This document shows, one piece after another, positions 1-8,921 of a stretch of DNA of 64,000 nt. Source of the DNA: Calothrix sp. PCC 7103 (GTDB taxonomy: Bacteria > Cyanobacteriota > Cyanobacteriia > Cyanobacteriales > Nostocaceae); the NCBI RefSeq assembly GCF_000331305.1, contig NZ_KB217478.1, positions 7,843,481 through 7,907,480 on the forward strand, written 5' to 3'. The notes beneath the pieces were generated by a model that was not told the origin of the DNA, did not search any database, and worked only from the letters and a program-made list of their open reading frames with translations. Position 1 is the first letter of the stretch; each line of letters begins with the position of its first letter. The translations under genes were made by a program, and so were the position numbers.

Positions 1-1
1 C

Positions 2-2077
2 AAAACTTGCACACAAATTTATAGTACTAAGCAAGGATGTTCAATTAGTAAATTGAAGGAGATATCTAGTAATTACTTCAACAATATAAATTATAAATTA
101 AACTTAGTAGCTCTAAGCGTATTGGGTAATAATATAAAAGCTTTACAAGATGACACTGATTATCAATACTTTTGCTTTATTTATGATAAAATTAAAATCA
201 TTCTACAAAATCATCAAAATTATTATATATTAGATTTCGATGACATTAAAGCTTTAATAGAAATATTTGGCGCCTCAATCAAAGGAATAGGACTAGATGG
301 TTTTGGAAAATATATTTTATATTATAATTACGATAAATCTCAATTTACCACTTTCGAGGAATTTATAAAAAAATTAACCACTGTACAAAATAAACTTAAA
401 AAATGTATTCCTACAACAAAATTACTTTTGGAAACTGGTAAGCAATGTTTTGAATGCCCAGGATTTTTTAATGTACTAAAACAATCTTGTTTAAAAAAAT
501 CAGAAGAGATTAATATAGTTATAAATGAATATTATCAAAAGCTTGAGCAAGCTGAGTTGAGTTCAGAAGCAAGCAGCACAGAATTAGAACAAAAGCAATC
601 AACGATTAAATCTATATATAATGAATTAAAAACAATACAGAAGTATGCAAAATTTGTGAATGATACAGTTTACAAAACTGATAGTCAACATAATTATACA
701 TTCTTTAATGAAAACTATATTCAACCTGCTGAGAATATCTTAAAATTCTATCAGAATGCAGATGAAATTATGTTGAAGAATAACGGGAATGGCGAAATAA
801 GATTATTTTTTGTTTTCTGTAATCAAAAGAAAAGTTACTATACAATTCGTCATGAGTATTCGTGTTTAAATCAATCATTGGAAAGATTACAAGAACAAGC
901 AAAATCGACTTATGATAGTAATAAAAATATAGTCCAGAAAAAAGAAGAACAAAAATCTGTATTGGAAAAATGTAAATTAGAAAATAAATTATTATATATT
1001 AAATGGTTATGGTTTAGTGCATTCGGTTCAATATTTTTATTTGGCTTGATGTATATTTTTAATGGACTTCATGTATACAATACTAAAAACAGAAATCAAG
1101 CTGAAAATATGGTATTAAAGTTAAATGATATTGGCGAAGCTAAAAATATCGACGACATCAAAAAAATACAACAAACATATGAACAAGCAAGTTTTATTCT
1201 CAAGAAAAATAAATTATATGTAGATGAACTTAAATATAATCATTATCAGTATAAAATTAACCAAGCGAAAGAAAAATTAAAAGATGAATATGAGGCAATA
1301 GATGAGCTACAAAGAGCCAATAAATTAGCGACATCAGGCATGAATTTAATTACAAATAAATCATATTCATTAGAAAAATGGGAGCAAGCTAAAAGTAATA
1401 TATATAGTGCAAAAAAGCTTTTATTAGCAATGTCAACATATACATTTGTAGAATCACAAAGATATCAAAAACTTCAAGAATATAATTATTATTATAGCTT
1501 GATTTCAGCACGTATTGTTACAGAAGCAGCTGATAGCGAATTACTTATAAAAGTACAGAACATTATAGAAGAAGTATCAAAAATTATAGAAAGCTCACCG
1601 CATGCGAGTGAAACTTGGAAAAAAGCAGAAAGTATGTTGGTGGAGGTGATTCCTGATTTAAAAGATACATCTAAAGATTCATCTAAGCGCGCAGAATTAC
1701 AGAAACAACTTAAACGATGCGAGAAATTTTATGTGATAGTTAGTAAGCAAGTTAAAATTGTTGAGGAATTTGAAAGTACTTATAATTATGGATATAACAT
1801 TTCACAAGAAGCTATTGGAATACTTGAGAAATCTCCTGATAATTTTAGTAAATTACGAAATATACTTCAACAAATAGAGTCAGCAATATCTTCTTTACAA
1901 ACAATTCCTTCCAATACATCAAATTATAAACAAGCTCAAGAGCTTATTGTTACACTCAAATCTAATCAAGAATCTATCATTACTCATATGAAAACTATTC
2001 AAAGCTGTAATCAGGTGCCTGACAACTATTGTGGATATGAAAACTTAGATTTAAGAACGCCACCATCTCTAAATTGA
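2..2077 (+). CDS. Hypothetical coiled-coil membrane protein, 5' end outside window
   Basis: The frame is open from base 2 with no stop, so the gene probably begins left of the window. The first candidate start inside is a TTG at 53 with no clear ribosome-binding site. The protein is rich in Lys, Asn, Glu and Ile. It has a Cys-containing N-terminal part (CIPTT and CFECPG near residues 120-140), a long helical stretch, one strong membrane segment at about residues 312-336 counted from the TTG (core WLWFSAFGSIFLFGL), and a C-terminal half of helical, probably coiled-coil repeats. I do not recognise the family. The gene is visibly more AT-rich than its neighbours, which suggests lineage-specific or acquired DNA. 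The arrangement (soluble N-domain, one TM, helical C-domain) would suit a membrane-anchored scaffold, but that is inference. Confidence 0.7.
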   Translation, partial: KTCTQIYSTKQGCSISKLKEISSNYFNNINYKLNLVALSVLGNNIKALQDDTDYQYFCFIYDKIKIILQNHQNYYILDFDDIKALIEIFGASIKGIGLDGFGKYILYYNYDKSQFTTFEEFIKKLTTVQNKLKKCIPTTKLLLETGKQCFECPGFFNVLKQSCLKKSEEINIVINEYYQKLEQAELSSEASSTELEQKQSTIKSIYNELKTIQKYAKFVNDTVYKTDSQHNYTFFNENYIQPAENILKFYQNADEIMLKNNGNGEIRLFFVFCNQKKSYYTIRHEYSCLNQSLERLQEQAKSTYDSNKNIVQKKEEQKSVLEKCKLENKLLYIKWLWFSAFGSIFLFGLMYIFNGLHVYNTKNRNQAENMVLKLNDIGEAKNIDDIKKIQQTYEQASFILKKNKLYVDELKYNHYQYKINQAKEKLKDEYEAIDELQRANKLATSGMNLITNKSYSLEKWEQAKSNIYSAKKLLLAMSTYTFVESQRYQKLQEYNYYYSLISARIVTEAADSELLIKVQNIIEEVSKIIESSPHASETWKKAESMLVEVIPDLKDTSKDSSKRAELQKQLKRCEKFYVIVSKQVKIVEEFESTYNYGYNISQEAIGILEKSPDNFSKLRNILQQIESAISSLQTIPSNTSNYKQAQELIVTLKSNQESIITHMKTIQSCNQVPDNYCGYENLDLRTPPSLN

Positions 2078-2188
2078 TAAATTGAAGGTATCACAAAATC
2101 TTCTATAAAATATGCCTATAATTTATGCTATAATACTACATTAAAAATAGTGTGTAGTAAAAACGAAAAAATAAGTGAATATAAAATA

Positions 2189-2761
2189 ATGACTGTTGTA
2201 ACACCAAAGCGATTTACAGTTGATGAGTATCATAGGTTGATTGAACTTGGTTTCTTAACCGAGGAAGATAAAATTGAGTTGATTCGTGGAGAATTAATAG
2301 AGATGATAGCGAAAGGAACGCCACATACAGTATGTGGTTCCATATTATGCCGCCAACTTGATAGACTATTAGGTGACAGAGCCGTCATTCGTGGACAAGA
2401 CCCTATTACACTACCAAATAATAGCGAGCCAGAACCAGATGTAGTAATAGCGCGCGGAACAGATGAAGATTATTTACCACATCATCCTTATCCTGAAGAT
2501 ATTTTATTAGTTATCGAAATTTCTGACAGAACCTTAGATTATGACCAAACCACAAAGCTAGAAATTTACGCAGAAGCAGGAATTATTAATTACTGGATTG
2601 TAAACTTAAACGGGCGCCAGTTACAGTGGTACCAAAACCCATATCAAAATGCTCAAGGTAAATATAATTATCTGTCGGTTCAAGTTTACCTACCTCTCCA
2701 AAGTATATTAATTCCTGGGTTTGAACCTATTAGTTTGGACTTAAGCAGAGTCTTGTTGTAA
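2189..2761 (+). CDS. Uma2 family (DUF820) PD-(D/E)XK endonuclease-like protein
   Basis: 190 residues from the ATG at 2189 (MTVVTPKRFTVDEYHRL); an in-frame TTG-type extension to 2150 is less likely. Family hallmarks are visible: an N-terminal 'F..DEYHRL.E.G.L', the nuclease-fold motifs EPEPDVVIA and LLVIEISD, then YAEAGIINYWIVNL. Uma2/DUF820 proteins are extremely multiplied in filamentous cyanobacteria. They have a restriction-endonuclease-like fold, but their cellular role is unsettled. A second member lies at 39097-39813. The gene stands alone between the coiled-coil gene and a phosphotransferase. Confidence 0.85.
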   Translation: MTVVTPKRFTVDEYHRLIELGFLTEEDKIELIRGELIEMIAKGTPHTVCGSILCRQLDRLLGDRAVIRGQDPITLPNNSEPEPDVVIARGTDEDYLPHHPYPEDILLVIEISDRTLDYDQTTKLEIYAEAGIINYWIVNLNGRQLQWYQNPYQNAQGKYNYLSVQVYLPLQSILIPGFEPISLDLSRVLL

Positions 2762-2850
2762 GGAAAAATAACCCTTACAGCACTTTGATACAGACCTTGA
2801 TGCAGCAATTGCGCTACTATAACTCTCATGACAAAGGGAGTCGCGCGCAC

Positions 2851-3954
2851 ATGACAGGTAATATTAAAACAAATAATTTAACTACAATTGCTGACCAATT
2901 TACTCAAACAGGCAAAGTAACAGACGTTCAACCATTTGGCAGTGGCAATATAAATGATACTTTTTTGGTCAAGGTGTCAACACAACAGAACTTTGTTTTA
3001 CAGCGTATCAATACACAAGTATTCCGCCAACCTCAGCTTGTTATGCAAAACATGCGTATTTTTACAGAGCATGTTAGCAAGCGGTTACAAAATACTTCTT
3101 TAAATCGTCGTTGGGAAGTACCAAATGTATTACCAACTAAAGATACTCAAGATTATTATACTGATGCCAATGGTTCATTTTGGCGCGCGATTAGTTTTAT
3201 CGAAGCTTCAGAATCTTTTGACATTATGCACTCTGGGGAGCAAGCTAGAGAAATTGGTTACGCTTTGGGTATGTTCCACAATCTCATTAGCGACCTGTCA
3301 CCACAAAAACTTGCTGACACTCTCGAAGGGTTTCATATTACCCCACTTTATTTAGAACACTATAACGAAGTTTTAGCTACAGTAACTCCACAATTAACTC
3401 CCGAAGTCAATTATTGCCTAGAATTTGTCGAAAAACATTACTCGCTGGCGCCAATATTAGAAAATGCCAAAGCTTCTGGTCAGCTACCACTACGTTTAAT
3501 GCATGGCGACCCTAAAATAAATAATGTCATGTTCGATACTAGTACTAAAAAAGCAGTAAGTGTTATCGACCTGGATACAGTCAAGCCAGGATTAGTACAT
3601 TATGACATTGGCGACTGTTTGCGGTCTGGCTGCAACCCTGCGGGTGAAGAAACCGAAAATTGGCAAAGCATAACTTTTGATACTGATATTTGTAAAGAAA
3701 TTCTCCAAGGGTATCTATCTGTAGCCAAAGAATTTCTGACCGAGCATGACTATATATATATCTACGATGCCATCCGCTTAATAGCATTTGAGTTAGGGTT
3801 GAGATTTTTTACCGACCATTTAGCTGGTAACGTTTACTTCAAAGTTAAATATCCAGAACATAACTTAGCACGCGCGCTCGTACAGTTTAAACTCACCGAA
3901 AGCATCGAAGCACAACAAGCAACAATTGAAAAAATTATCCAAGATGTAAAATAA
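2851..3954 (+). CDS. Phosphotransferase (APH/choline-kinase fold), N-acetylhexosamine-kinase-like
   Basis: 367 residues from the ATG at 2851, preceded by AAGGGAG about 10 bases upstream; in-frame upstream starts at 2785 and 2800 lack such a site. Protein-kinase-like phosphotransferase signatures are present: a glycine-containing N-lobe (FGSGNINDTFLV), the catalytic loop LMHGDPKINNVMF and the metal-binding VIDLDTVKPG. The N-lobe 'QRINTQVFRQP..VMQNM' resembles N-acetylhexosamine 1-kinases (NahK/LnpB type), so a sugar or amino-sugar substrate is plausible but unproven. The DOMON-like gene starts 3 bases after its stop, so the two are probably co-transcribed. Confidence 0.8.
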   Translation: MTGNIKTNNLTTIADQFTQTGKVTDVQPFGSGNINDTFLVKVSTQQNFVLQRINTQVFRQPQLVMQNMRIFTEHVSKRLQNTSLNRRWEVPNVLPTKDTQDYYTDANGSFWRAISFIEASESFDIMHSGEQAREIGYALGMFHNLISDLSPQKLADTLEGFHITPLYLEHYNEVLATVTPQLTPEVNYCLEFVEKHYSLAPILENAKASGQLPLRLMHGDPKINNVMFDTSTKKAVSVIDLDTVKPGLVHYDIGDCLRSGCNPAGEETENWQSITFDTDICKEILQGYLSVAKEFLTEHDYIYIYDAIRLIAFELGLRFFTDHLAGNVYFKVKYPEHNLARALVQFKLTESIEAQQATIEKIIQDVK

Positions 3955-3957
3955 TCA

Positions 3958-4503
3958 ATGCAAAACACTTTTACTCTACAACCATTCCCTTCTTTTCAGG
4001 CGCCAGCAAATTTGAAAATAACAGGTAACATAGCGAGACATGATAATTTACTCACTATCAGCTATAACCTCCTTGGCAATATTCAACAAGTTAATATTGC
4101 ACCACCAGAAACACCTCAACGTAAAAACGAACTTTGGCAAGACACATGCTTTGAGTTTTTTCTAGGTGCCAAAAATTCTCCTAGTTACTGGGAATTTAAC
4201 CTTTCCCCTGCTGGACATTGGAATATTTACCGCTTTGATAACTACCGTCAAGGAATGCAAGAAGAAACAGCTTTTACAACACTGCCATTTGACGTAAAGC
4301 ATAATTCAGACTCTTTAGACTTAACATTCGACGTAAAACTAGATAAAATCATCTCTACAGACCAACCAATTGAAGTAGCAATTACAACTGTAATTAAAAG
4401 CATGAATGGTGATGTCAGTTACTGGGCATTGAGTCATAAAGGCGCCGAACCTGATTTTCATCTGCGAGAAAGTTTTGTAATGAAGTTGGCCCAACTAACT
4501 TGA
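3958..4503 (+). CDS. DOMON-like domain protein
   Basis: 181 residues starting with ATG just after the stop of the phosphotransferase gene, hence probable translational coupling. It matches cyanobacterial DOMON-like proteins from memory: 'LQPFPSF', 'WQDTCFEFFLGAKNSPSYWE' and 'FNLSPAGHWNIYRFDNYRQG'. DOMON-type beta-sandwich domains bind haem or carbohydrate. With no signal peptide and a kinase-like neighbour, a sugar-related cytosolic role is possible. The 3' end converges on the methyltransferase locus; a minus-strand reading frame overlaps its last 90 bases. Confidence 0.85.
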   Translation: MQNTFTLQPFPSFQAPANLKITGNIARHDNLLTISYNLLGNIQQVNIAPPETPQRKNELWQDTCFEFFLGAKNSPSYWEFNLSPAGHWNIYRFDNYRQGMQEETAFTTLPFDVKHNSDSLDLTFDVKLDKIISTDQPIEVAITTVIKSMNGDVSYWALSHKGAEPDFHLRESFVMKLAQLT

Positions 4504-4648
4504 TATTGTCTGAGTGCCATTTGTCGTACTCTGCTTTAATTTCCTTAAGATACTTTTTGCTATCACTATCTCTATACTTTGTACGGTGAGCTTCTTTTTG
4601 CTCTAAATTTGAGCCAAGAACTAATGGGTTCCTATCGCTTGTGGGCAT
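4415..4648 (-). CDS. Small ORF or remnant following the C5 methyltransferase
   Basis: 77 codons starting with ATG inside the last 28 bases of the methyltransferase reading frame, an overlap typical of restriction-modification operons. The first ~50 residues (MPTSDRNPLVLGSNLEQKEA, then charged helices ending near DKWHSDNIKLVG) look protein-like. The last ~28 codons are antisense to the intact DOMON-like gene and are probably not original. I do not recognise it. It may be the truncated 5' end of a cognate restriction gene cut off near 4504, or a chance ORF. Confidence 0.3.
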   Translation of the reverse strand: MPTSDRNPLVLGSNLEQKEAHRTKYRDSDSKKYLKEIKAEYDKWHSDNIKLVGPTSLQNFLADENQVRRLYDSMPSN

Positions 4649-5856
4649 AACTGTAATTTTTCTTTAAGGTGAGATGCAATACATTGAGCAAGGAGAGGTG
4701 GAACTGCGTTGCCTACTTGGTTATACTGGCAGAGAAATTTTTCATCCAGTCGTTCTTCTCTTTGTAGTAGCTTATGGGAAACGACTGTTTTTTTTCCCAT
4801 AAATCTGTAAGTATCGGGAAATGACTGTACACGCGCTCCTTCACGGGCAGTTAAATTACGATGTTGAAATGGGTGGATGAAATTGGCGTAAAATGAAGCG
4901 GCAATTGTATGTGATGGTTTATATGGATGTAGGCGCCGATTATTTTGGTCATAGCTTATTCCTGATAAATCTCCATTACCACCACGGCGCCTAGCTCCAT
5001 GTTCTTCTGGAACATTTTAACTATAATTGCCCCATTTGATATGTTTAAAACGCTCAACTAATCGTTCTGAATGCTCCATCGCTACATGATTGTAAAGCGT
5101 TTTGCTATAACTTCTTATCCAGTGTTGATATTCGTTTTGAGGTTCTGTTGTAAAAGCTTGCTCCTCTACACCTTCACGTGCTTCAAGCAGTGGTAAATCA
5201 GATATTGCATCCCACAAAGTAGTCGCTGGTAATAAATTTACGGTGTCAAATACAGATAATTGAATAGTTTTTTTATTAACTAACTCTAATGAATGCGTTT
5301 TACGAGGAGGTTTTAATTCTTTCCCTGTTTTATTGCCTACGATAAAAACACGCTCGCGAATTTGTGGTACTCCATACTCTGCGGCATTTAATAACCACAC
5401 TTCTACAAAATAACCTAGTTCAGTAAATGTTTTTTTAATAATGTCTATAACTTTTTTGCCTTCTGCACTTCTGCGTGTAAGTAAACCCTTGACGTTTTCC
5501 ATTACAAATGCTTTAGGTTCTAAAAAGGTAATCCATTGAGCAAAGTTTTGGAACAAACTATTTCTTGGGTCTTTTGGGTCTTTTACTGCTGGCCCAGCAA
5601 TACTAAAACCTTGACACGGTGGACCACCAATAATAATATCAGGCTTAGAAGAGTAAATATTTGTAACGGCGCTTAAACTACTTAAATTGCATATATCATC
5701 TTGAATGACTATCATATCAGGATGATTGTAACGCAATGTATCACAAGCCCAAGCGTCAATTTCTAAAGAAACCGGAACAGAAAAACCTGCCATCTTAAAG
5801 CCTAAACCAAAGCCACCTGCTCCGGCAAATAAGTCGATTGCTACAGGTTGTGCCAT
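4621..5856 (-). pseudogene. C5-cytosine DNA methyltransferase interrupted by one in-frame TAA
   Basis: The N-terminal 279 codons carry motif I (DLFAGAGGFGLGF), motif IV with catalytic Cys81 (GGPPCQGFS), motif VI (ENVKG) and motif VIII (QIRERVF). Codon 280 is TAA (5017-5019). Reading on in the same frame continues without any shift for 131 codons to a stop at 4621. This part holds the target-recognition end, motif IX (NLTAREGARVQSFPD) and motif X (QYNQVGNAVPP). One substitution (for instance CAA to TAA) therefore splits a normal 411-aa enzyme. The truncated product lacks motifs IX and X and should be inactive unless the stop is read through. The start ATG at 5856 is divergent from the 5906 gene. 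Target specificity cannot be read from the sequence. Confidence 0.9.
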
Positions 5857-5905
5857 TAATACTTAAAATAAATATTGTGTGTAAATAACTATATTACAAT
5901 AAATT

Positions 5906-6400
5906 ATGTCGGAATTAAATGAAGTTGTATTTAAAGTCAGTGCTGCACAACTTGAAAAAAGACAACAATGGCGCCGACAATTAGAAGAACGAATTGCTAG
6001 GGAACAACTGGAAAAAGGAAAATTAAGCGAGTCTGTGGCTGAAGTTGTTAAGGCAAGTTTAGAGCGTGGTGAACCTTGTGCTTATTATGGAGCAATTGGT
6101 GGCGCCTATAATGATATATTTCAGCCAACTCCAAATGGTTTAATATATAAAGTTAAAAATAGCGTATCTGGTGATGAAATTGATCTTACCGATTTTGATA
6201 CTGTAGGTGATATTGTGACTGCTATAATTAGCGAGACAGAATATATAACTCTTTTAGAGTGGCAGCAATCAATTGAGCAAAAACTAGGATGTATTGGAAG
6301 TTACATATACAAGTTTAGTGGCACAACTTTAGGAACGATTATTCAAGTTAGATGTGTCGAAACTTTAGAAGAAATTGATTGTACAGATTATGATTGGTAA
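5906..6400 (+). CDS. Hypothetical protein divergent from the methyltransferase
   Basis: 164 residues from ATG. The N-terminus is a charged helix (residues 13-36, many Arg, Glu and Gln), followed by a compact, acidic C-terminal part ending in CTDYDW. No membrane segment, signal peptide or family that I recognise. It is transcribed away from the interrupted methyltransferase across a 49-base AT-rich gap, so the two may share a promoter region. The placement would suit a regulator or partner of the modification gene, but nothing in the sequence shows DNA binding. Confidence 0.65.
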   Translation: MSELNEVVFKVSAAQLEKRQQWRRQLEERIAREQLEKGKLSESVAEVVKASLERGEPCAYYGAIGGAYNDIFQPTPNGLIYKVKNSVSGDEIDLTDFDTVGDIVTAIISETEYITLLEWQQSIEQKLGCIGSYIYKFSGTTLGTIIQVRCVETLEEIDCTDYDW

Positions 6401-6460
6401 AATGATGAATGCGTCATAATTATAACTATTACTTAATGTGTGTTAGATAACAAGAAATAG

Positions 6461-6494
6461 TAAAACTGCTCTGCTATGCTATAAAACGGCTCTG
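6461..6494 (+). repeat. Two near-identical 13-mers upstream of the ParM-like gene
   Basis: TAAAACTGCTCTG at 6461-6473 and TAAAACGGCTCTG at 6482-6494 differ at one base. Their starts lie 21 bases apart, two helical turns, on the same DNA face. In ParMRC/StbAB systems the partner protein binds such direct repeats upstream of the operon, both as centromere and as operator. Only two copies are visible, so the assignment is tentative. Confidence 0.3.
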
Positions 6495-6638
6495 GTAAAG
6501 AGTCAATAATTTTAGTTTGGTATCAACTCTATAACAAATTTCTCCCTTGATTTATGGGTGATTGAAAAATCTACCTAGAAGTTCAGGGTAAATTGTTGTG
6601 GAAATTAACTATCGCGCGCAGGTGCTACCAAAAAATCT

Positions 6639-7658
6639 ATGTCTAATTTGTATAAACATTCACAATTAATTCATCTACAGACTGAGCAACAAACCCAAAA
6701 ATCTGGAGTGCAGGTAGCTGTTGATGTTGGAAATAGACTCATTAAATATTGTACAGGAGAAGGAATAGTAAAAGTTTTTTCATCGTGGCATAAAGATTTA
6801 GAACAATGGGATACACCCAAACCAGATGAAAACTCAGCTATTATCACTTACTTACGAGGAGATAATTCTGCCTTAGTAGATAATAGTTGGGTAGTGGGAA
6901 CGGTGGCTCAAGATTTAGGAGGAATGCCGACTTACGAATCAGAAAAGGCATTTTTGGCGCCGAAGTTGGTTTTAGCAATGATTGACCCGCAACCAGGTGT
7001 AAGTCATTTAACCGTCAACCGTCTTGTTTGTTCTTTGCCTAACGATTTGCAAGCAGATAAAGTTGAGGTTTTGATTCAGGGATTAATTGGAAATCACCAT
7101 ATTATTCGTAATAATCAATCGCTGAATATAGAAGTTCGGGAGGTGGAAGTTCAGCCCGAAACTTTGGGAGCATATAAATACGCTTTGGCAAATAGATTAT
7201 TTAATTATGCCAGGGTTAACGGCATTTTAGATTTAGGTGGCAAAACTGGAATTGGGCAACTCTACACAAAAAACGGTACTCTAATTCGAGAATCTAGAGT
7301 GATAGTCGAGGGAACTTATAGACTTGCACAAATGATTGCAAGACATCCAGCACTAATTGCACAGGATATGACCCCTAGTCTAAGTTTAATTATGGATAGT
7401 ATTGCTGATGGTTCTTTAATTTATGGCACCACAGGAATTAGTTTTGCTGACAGATTCCCCACATATGTTTCCCAATGGCTTTCTGGCATTCGTAACAAGC
7501 TTAAAATTAGTTGGGCTTCTTGGTTGCCAGAGTTAGGAGAGGTGTTGATAATAGGTGGTTCTGCTCATTTGGCAACAAGTTTACAAGAGCAAACCGAAGG
7601 AAGATTCAAAATTGCTAACCAACCTGATATTACTGGCGTATTGGGTATGTTGCTATGA
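6639..7658 (+). CDS. ParM/StbA-family actin-like ATPase
   Basis: 339 residues from ATG. An actin-fold phosphate-1 motif near residues 26-40 (VAVDVGNRLIKYCTG), a second one at GILDLGGKTGIGQLY and a late glycine motif (EVLIIGGSAHLA) place it in the ParM/StbA family. These ATPases form filaments that push plasmids apart. Members on cyanobacterial chromosomes and plasmids are poorly characterised. It overlaps the next gene by 4 bases (ATGA at 7655-7658), the arrangement expected for a motor-adaptor pair. It may mark a resident plasmid or an integrated segregation cassette, or have another cytoskeletal role. Confidence 0.82.
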   Translation: MSNLYKHSQLIHLQTEQQTQKSGVQVAVDVGNRLIKYCTGEGIVKVFSSWHKDLEQWDTPKPDENSAIITYLRGDNSALVDNSWVVGTVAQDLGGMPTYESEKAFLAPKLVLAMIDPQPGVSHLTVNRLVCSLPNDLQADKVEVLIQGLIGNHHIIRNNQSLNIEVREVEVQPETLGAYKYALANRLFNYARVNGILDLGGKTGIGQLYTKNGTLIRESRVIVEGTYRLAQMIARHPALIAQDMTPSLSLIMDSIADGSLIYGTTGISFADRFPTYVSQWLSGIRNKLKISWASWLPELGEVLIIGGSAHLATSLQEQTEGRFKIANQPDITGVLGMLL

Positions 7659-7948
7659 GCAAGAAAAAAAAGAAGCAGGTTACTATTCGAGGTGAGAGCG
7701 TAGATATAGTCGAGCGACTCTCCAACATTACAGGTCTTACCCATCGCCATGTAGTAGAGTTATTGTTGAGAAAATACGGAAAAGAGTTGGAGTCATGGGT
7801 GGGTGTTCCTCTACTTTCTTCTGTTTCGATAGAAGAAATTCGAGAACCAACCCCTGCTTTACTCCCTGCTCATACTCAGCATTATTCTGAACCAACTGTT
7901 AATTTACCTAAAGACCCAGGCAAAGCGTTAAAGCCTATTCAACTTTAA
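7655..7948 (+). CDS. Small basic partner of the ParM-like protein (ParR/StbB-like candidate)
   Basis: 97 residues, ATG overlapping the parM-like stop. It starts with a Lys-rich run (MSKKKKKQVTIRG), continues with a predicted strand-helix-helix (VDIVERLSNITGLTHRHVVE, LLLRKYGKEL) resembling a small DNA-binding fold, and ends in a Pro-rich, probably disordered tail. Size, basic N-terminus and coupling match ParR/StbB adaptors that bind the centromere and the filament end. No sequence family was recognised, so the role rests on context. Confidence 0.6.
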   Translation: MSKKKKKQVTIRGESVDIVERLSNITGLTHRHVVELLLRKYGKELESWVGVPLLSSVSIEEIREPTPALLPAHTQHYSEPTVNLPKDPGKALKPIQL

Positions 7949-7952
7949 CCTC

Positions 7953-8042
7953 TTCTCTGCGTCCTCTGTGACTCTGTGGTAAAAATAATTACTTGTGGGT
8001 CAGGCAAGATGCTTGACCATTGCACAGGCAAGATGCCTGTGC
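7953..8042. repeat. Dispersed cyanobacterial repeats with two tandem hairpins
   Basis: 7953-7980 is a 'TCTCTGCGTCCTCTGTGACT'-type repeat; a related copy in the opposite orientation is at about 56969-57005. Two hairpins with an AGA centre follow: GGTCAGGCA/TGCTTGACC, and the perfect GCACAGGCA (8022-8030) / TGCCTGTGC (8034-8042). They lie between the convergent ends of the parR-like gene and cysH and could stop transcription from both sides. No gene is seen here. Confidence 0.65.
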
Positions 8043-8051
8043 TACAGGTTT

Positions 8052-8789
8052 TTATGGGTTTTTGACGTTGGCTGAGTGTAGACCGCATTCTTTTTGCGTT
8101 GCTTCTTCCCACCACCAGCGACCTTCACGTTCGTGTTGGTTTGGTAATACTGCTCTTGTGCAGGGTTCACAACCAATACTAATGAACCCGCGTTCGTGGA
8201 GTTTATTATAAGGTACTCCTAGTGCGCGGATATATTCCCATACTTGTGCTGATGACCAGTTTGCTAGGGGGTTGAATTTAATTAACTCGTGGTCTGGTGT
8301 TGAAAAGGCGCCATCATTTTCAATAACAGGTATACCATTGCGAGTACCGGGACTTTGGTCTTTACGCTGACCTGTTATCCATGCATCAAGGGTGTTGAGT
8401 TTGCGACGTAGGGGTCTGACTTTGCGTATACCGCAGCATTCTTTGTGACCGTCTTGATAAAAGCTGAACATTCCCTTCTCTTCAACCATTGCTTGCACTT
8501 CGGCTGCATCTGGGAACATAACTTCTATTTTTATGCCGTAATGCTTCCTCACTTCGTCCAAAAATTGATAGGTTTCTGAATGTAGACGTCCGGTATCTAA
8601 AGTAAATACACGGAAGTCTGTTGTGATTTTTGACGCAATATCAATTAGTACCACATCCTCGGCGCCGCTGAAAGATATCGCGATATTATCGAAACTTTCA
8701 AGGGCAAATTTGAGTATTTCCCGTGGTGATTTTTGACTGTACTCAGCTTCGAGTGCTGCAACATCAAATTTTGTCTGAGCGGCTACCAT
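8052..8789 (-). CDS. cysH: Phosphoadenylyl/adenylyl-sulfate reductase
   Basis: 245 residues from ATG. It reduces activated sulfate (APS or PAPS) to sulfite for cysteine synthesis in the cytosol. Visible features are the SGAEDVVL nucleotide-binding loop (residues 41-48), the phosphosulfate-pocket region [11 protein letters not shown], the Cys pair at 118-119 (ECCGIRK) and CEPC at 207-210, and the catalytic Cys235 in KECGLH near the C-terminus. The CC plus CxxC set predicts a [4Fe-4S] cluster, normally linked to APS use. Annotated relatives in cyanobacteria are often named PAPS reductase. Single gene. Confidence 0.95.
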   Translation of the reverse strand: MVAAQTKFDVAALEAEYSQKSPREILKFALESFDNIAISFSGAEDVVLIDIASKITTDFRVFTLDTGRLHSETYQFLDEVRKHYGIKIEVMFPDAAEVQAMVEEKGMFSFYQDGHKECCGIRKVRPLRRKLNTLDAWITGQRKDQSPGTRNGIPVIENDGAFSTPDHELIKFNPLANWSSAQVWEYIRALGVPYNKLHERGFISIGCEPCTRAVLPNQHEREGRWWWEEATQKECGLHSANVKNP

Positions 8790-8921
8790 GCTTTAATTTT
8801 CCTCTCTCTAACCCTGATTTTACTAGTTATTGGCAGCACTTGATAATGCTATAAACCGAATCGTGCTTTAGGTACAACGGAATGGTATTTTAGACAATGT
8901 TGATAGTTTAAGATAAGGTTA

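Noticed and set aside
8020-8211. 63-codon plus-strand ORF beginning HRQDACATG
   Set aside because: Arises from the AGA-centred hairpin repeat and the antisense of cysH.
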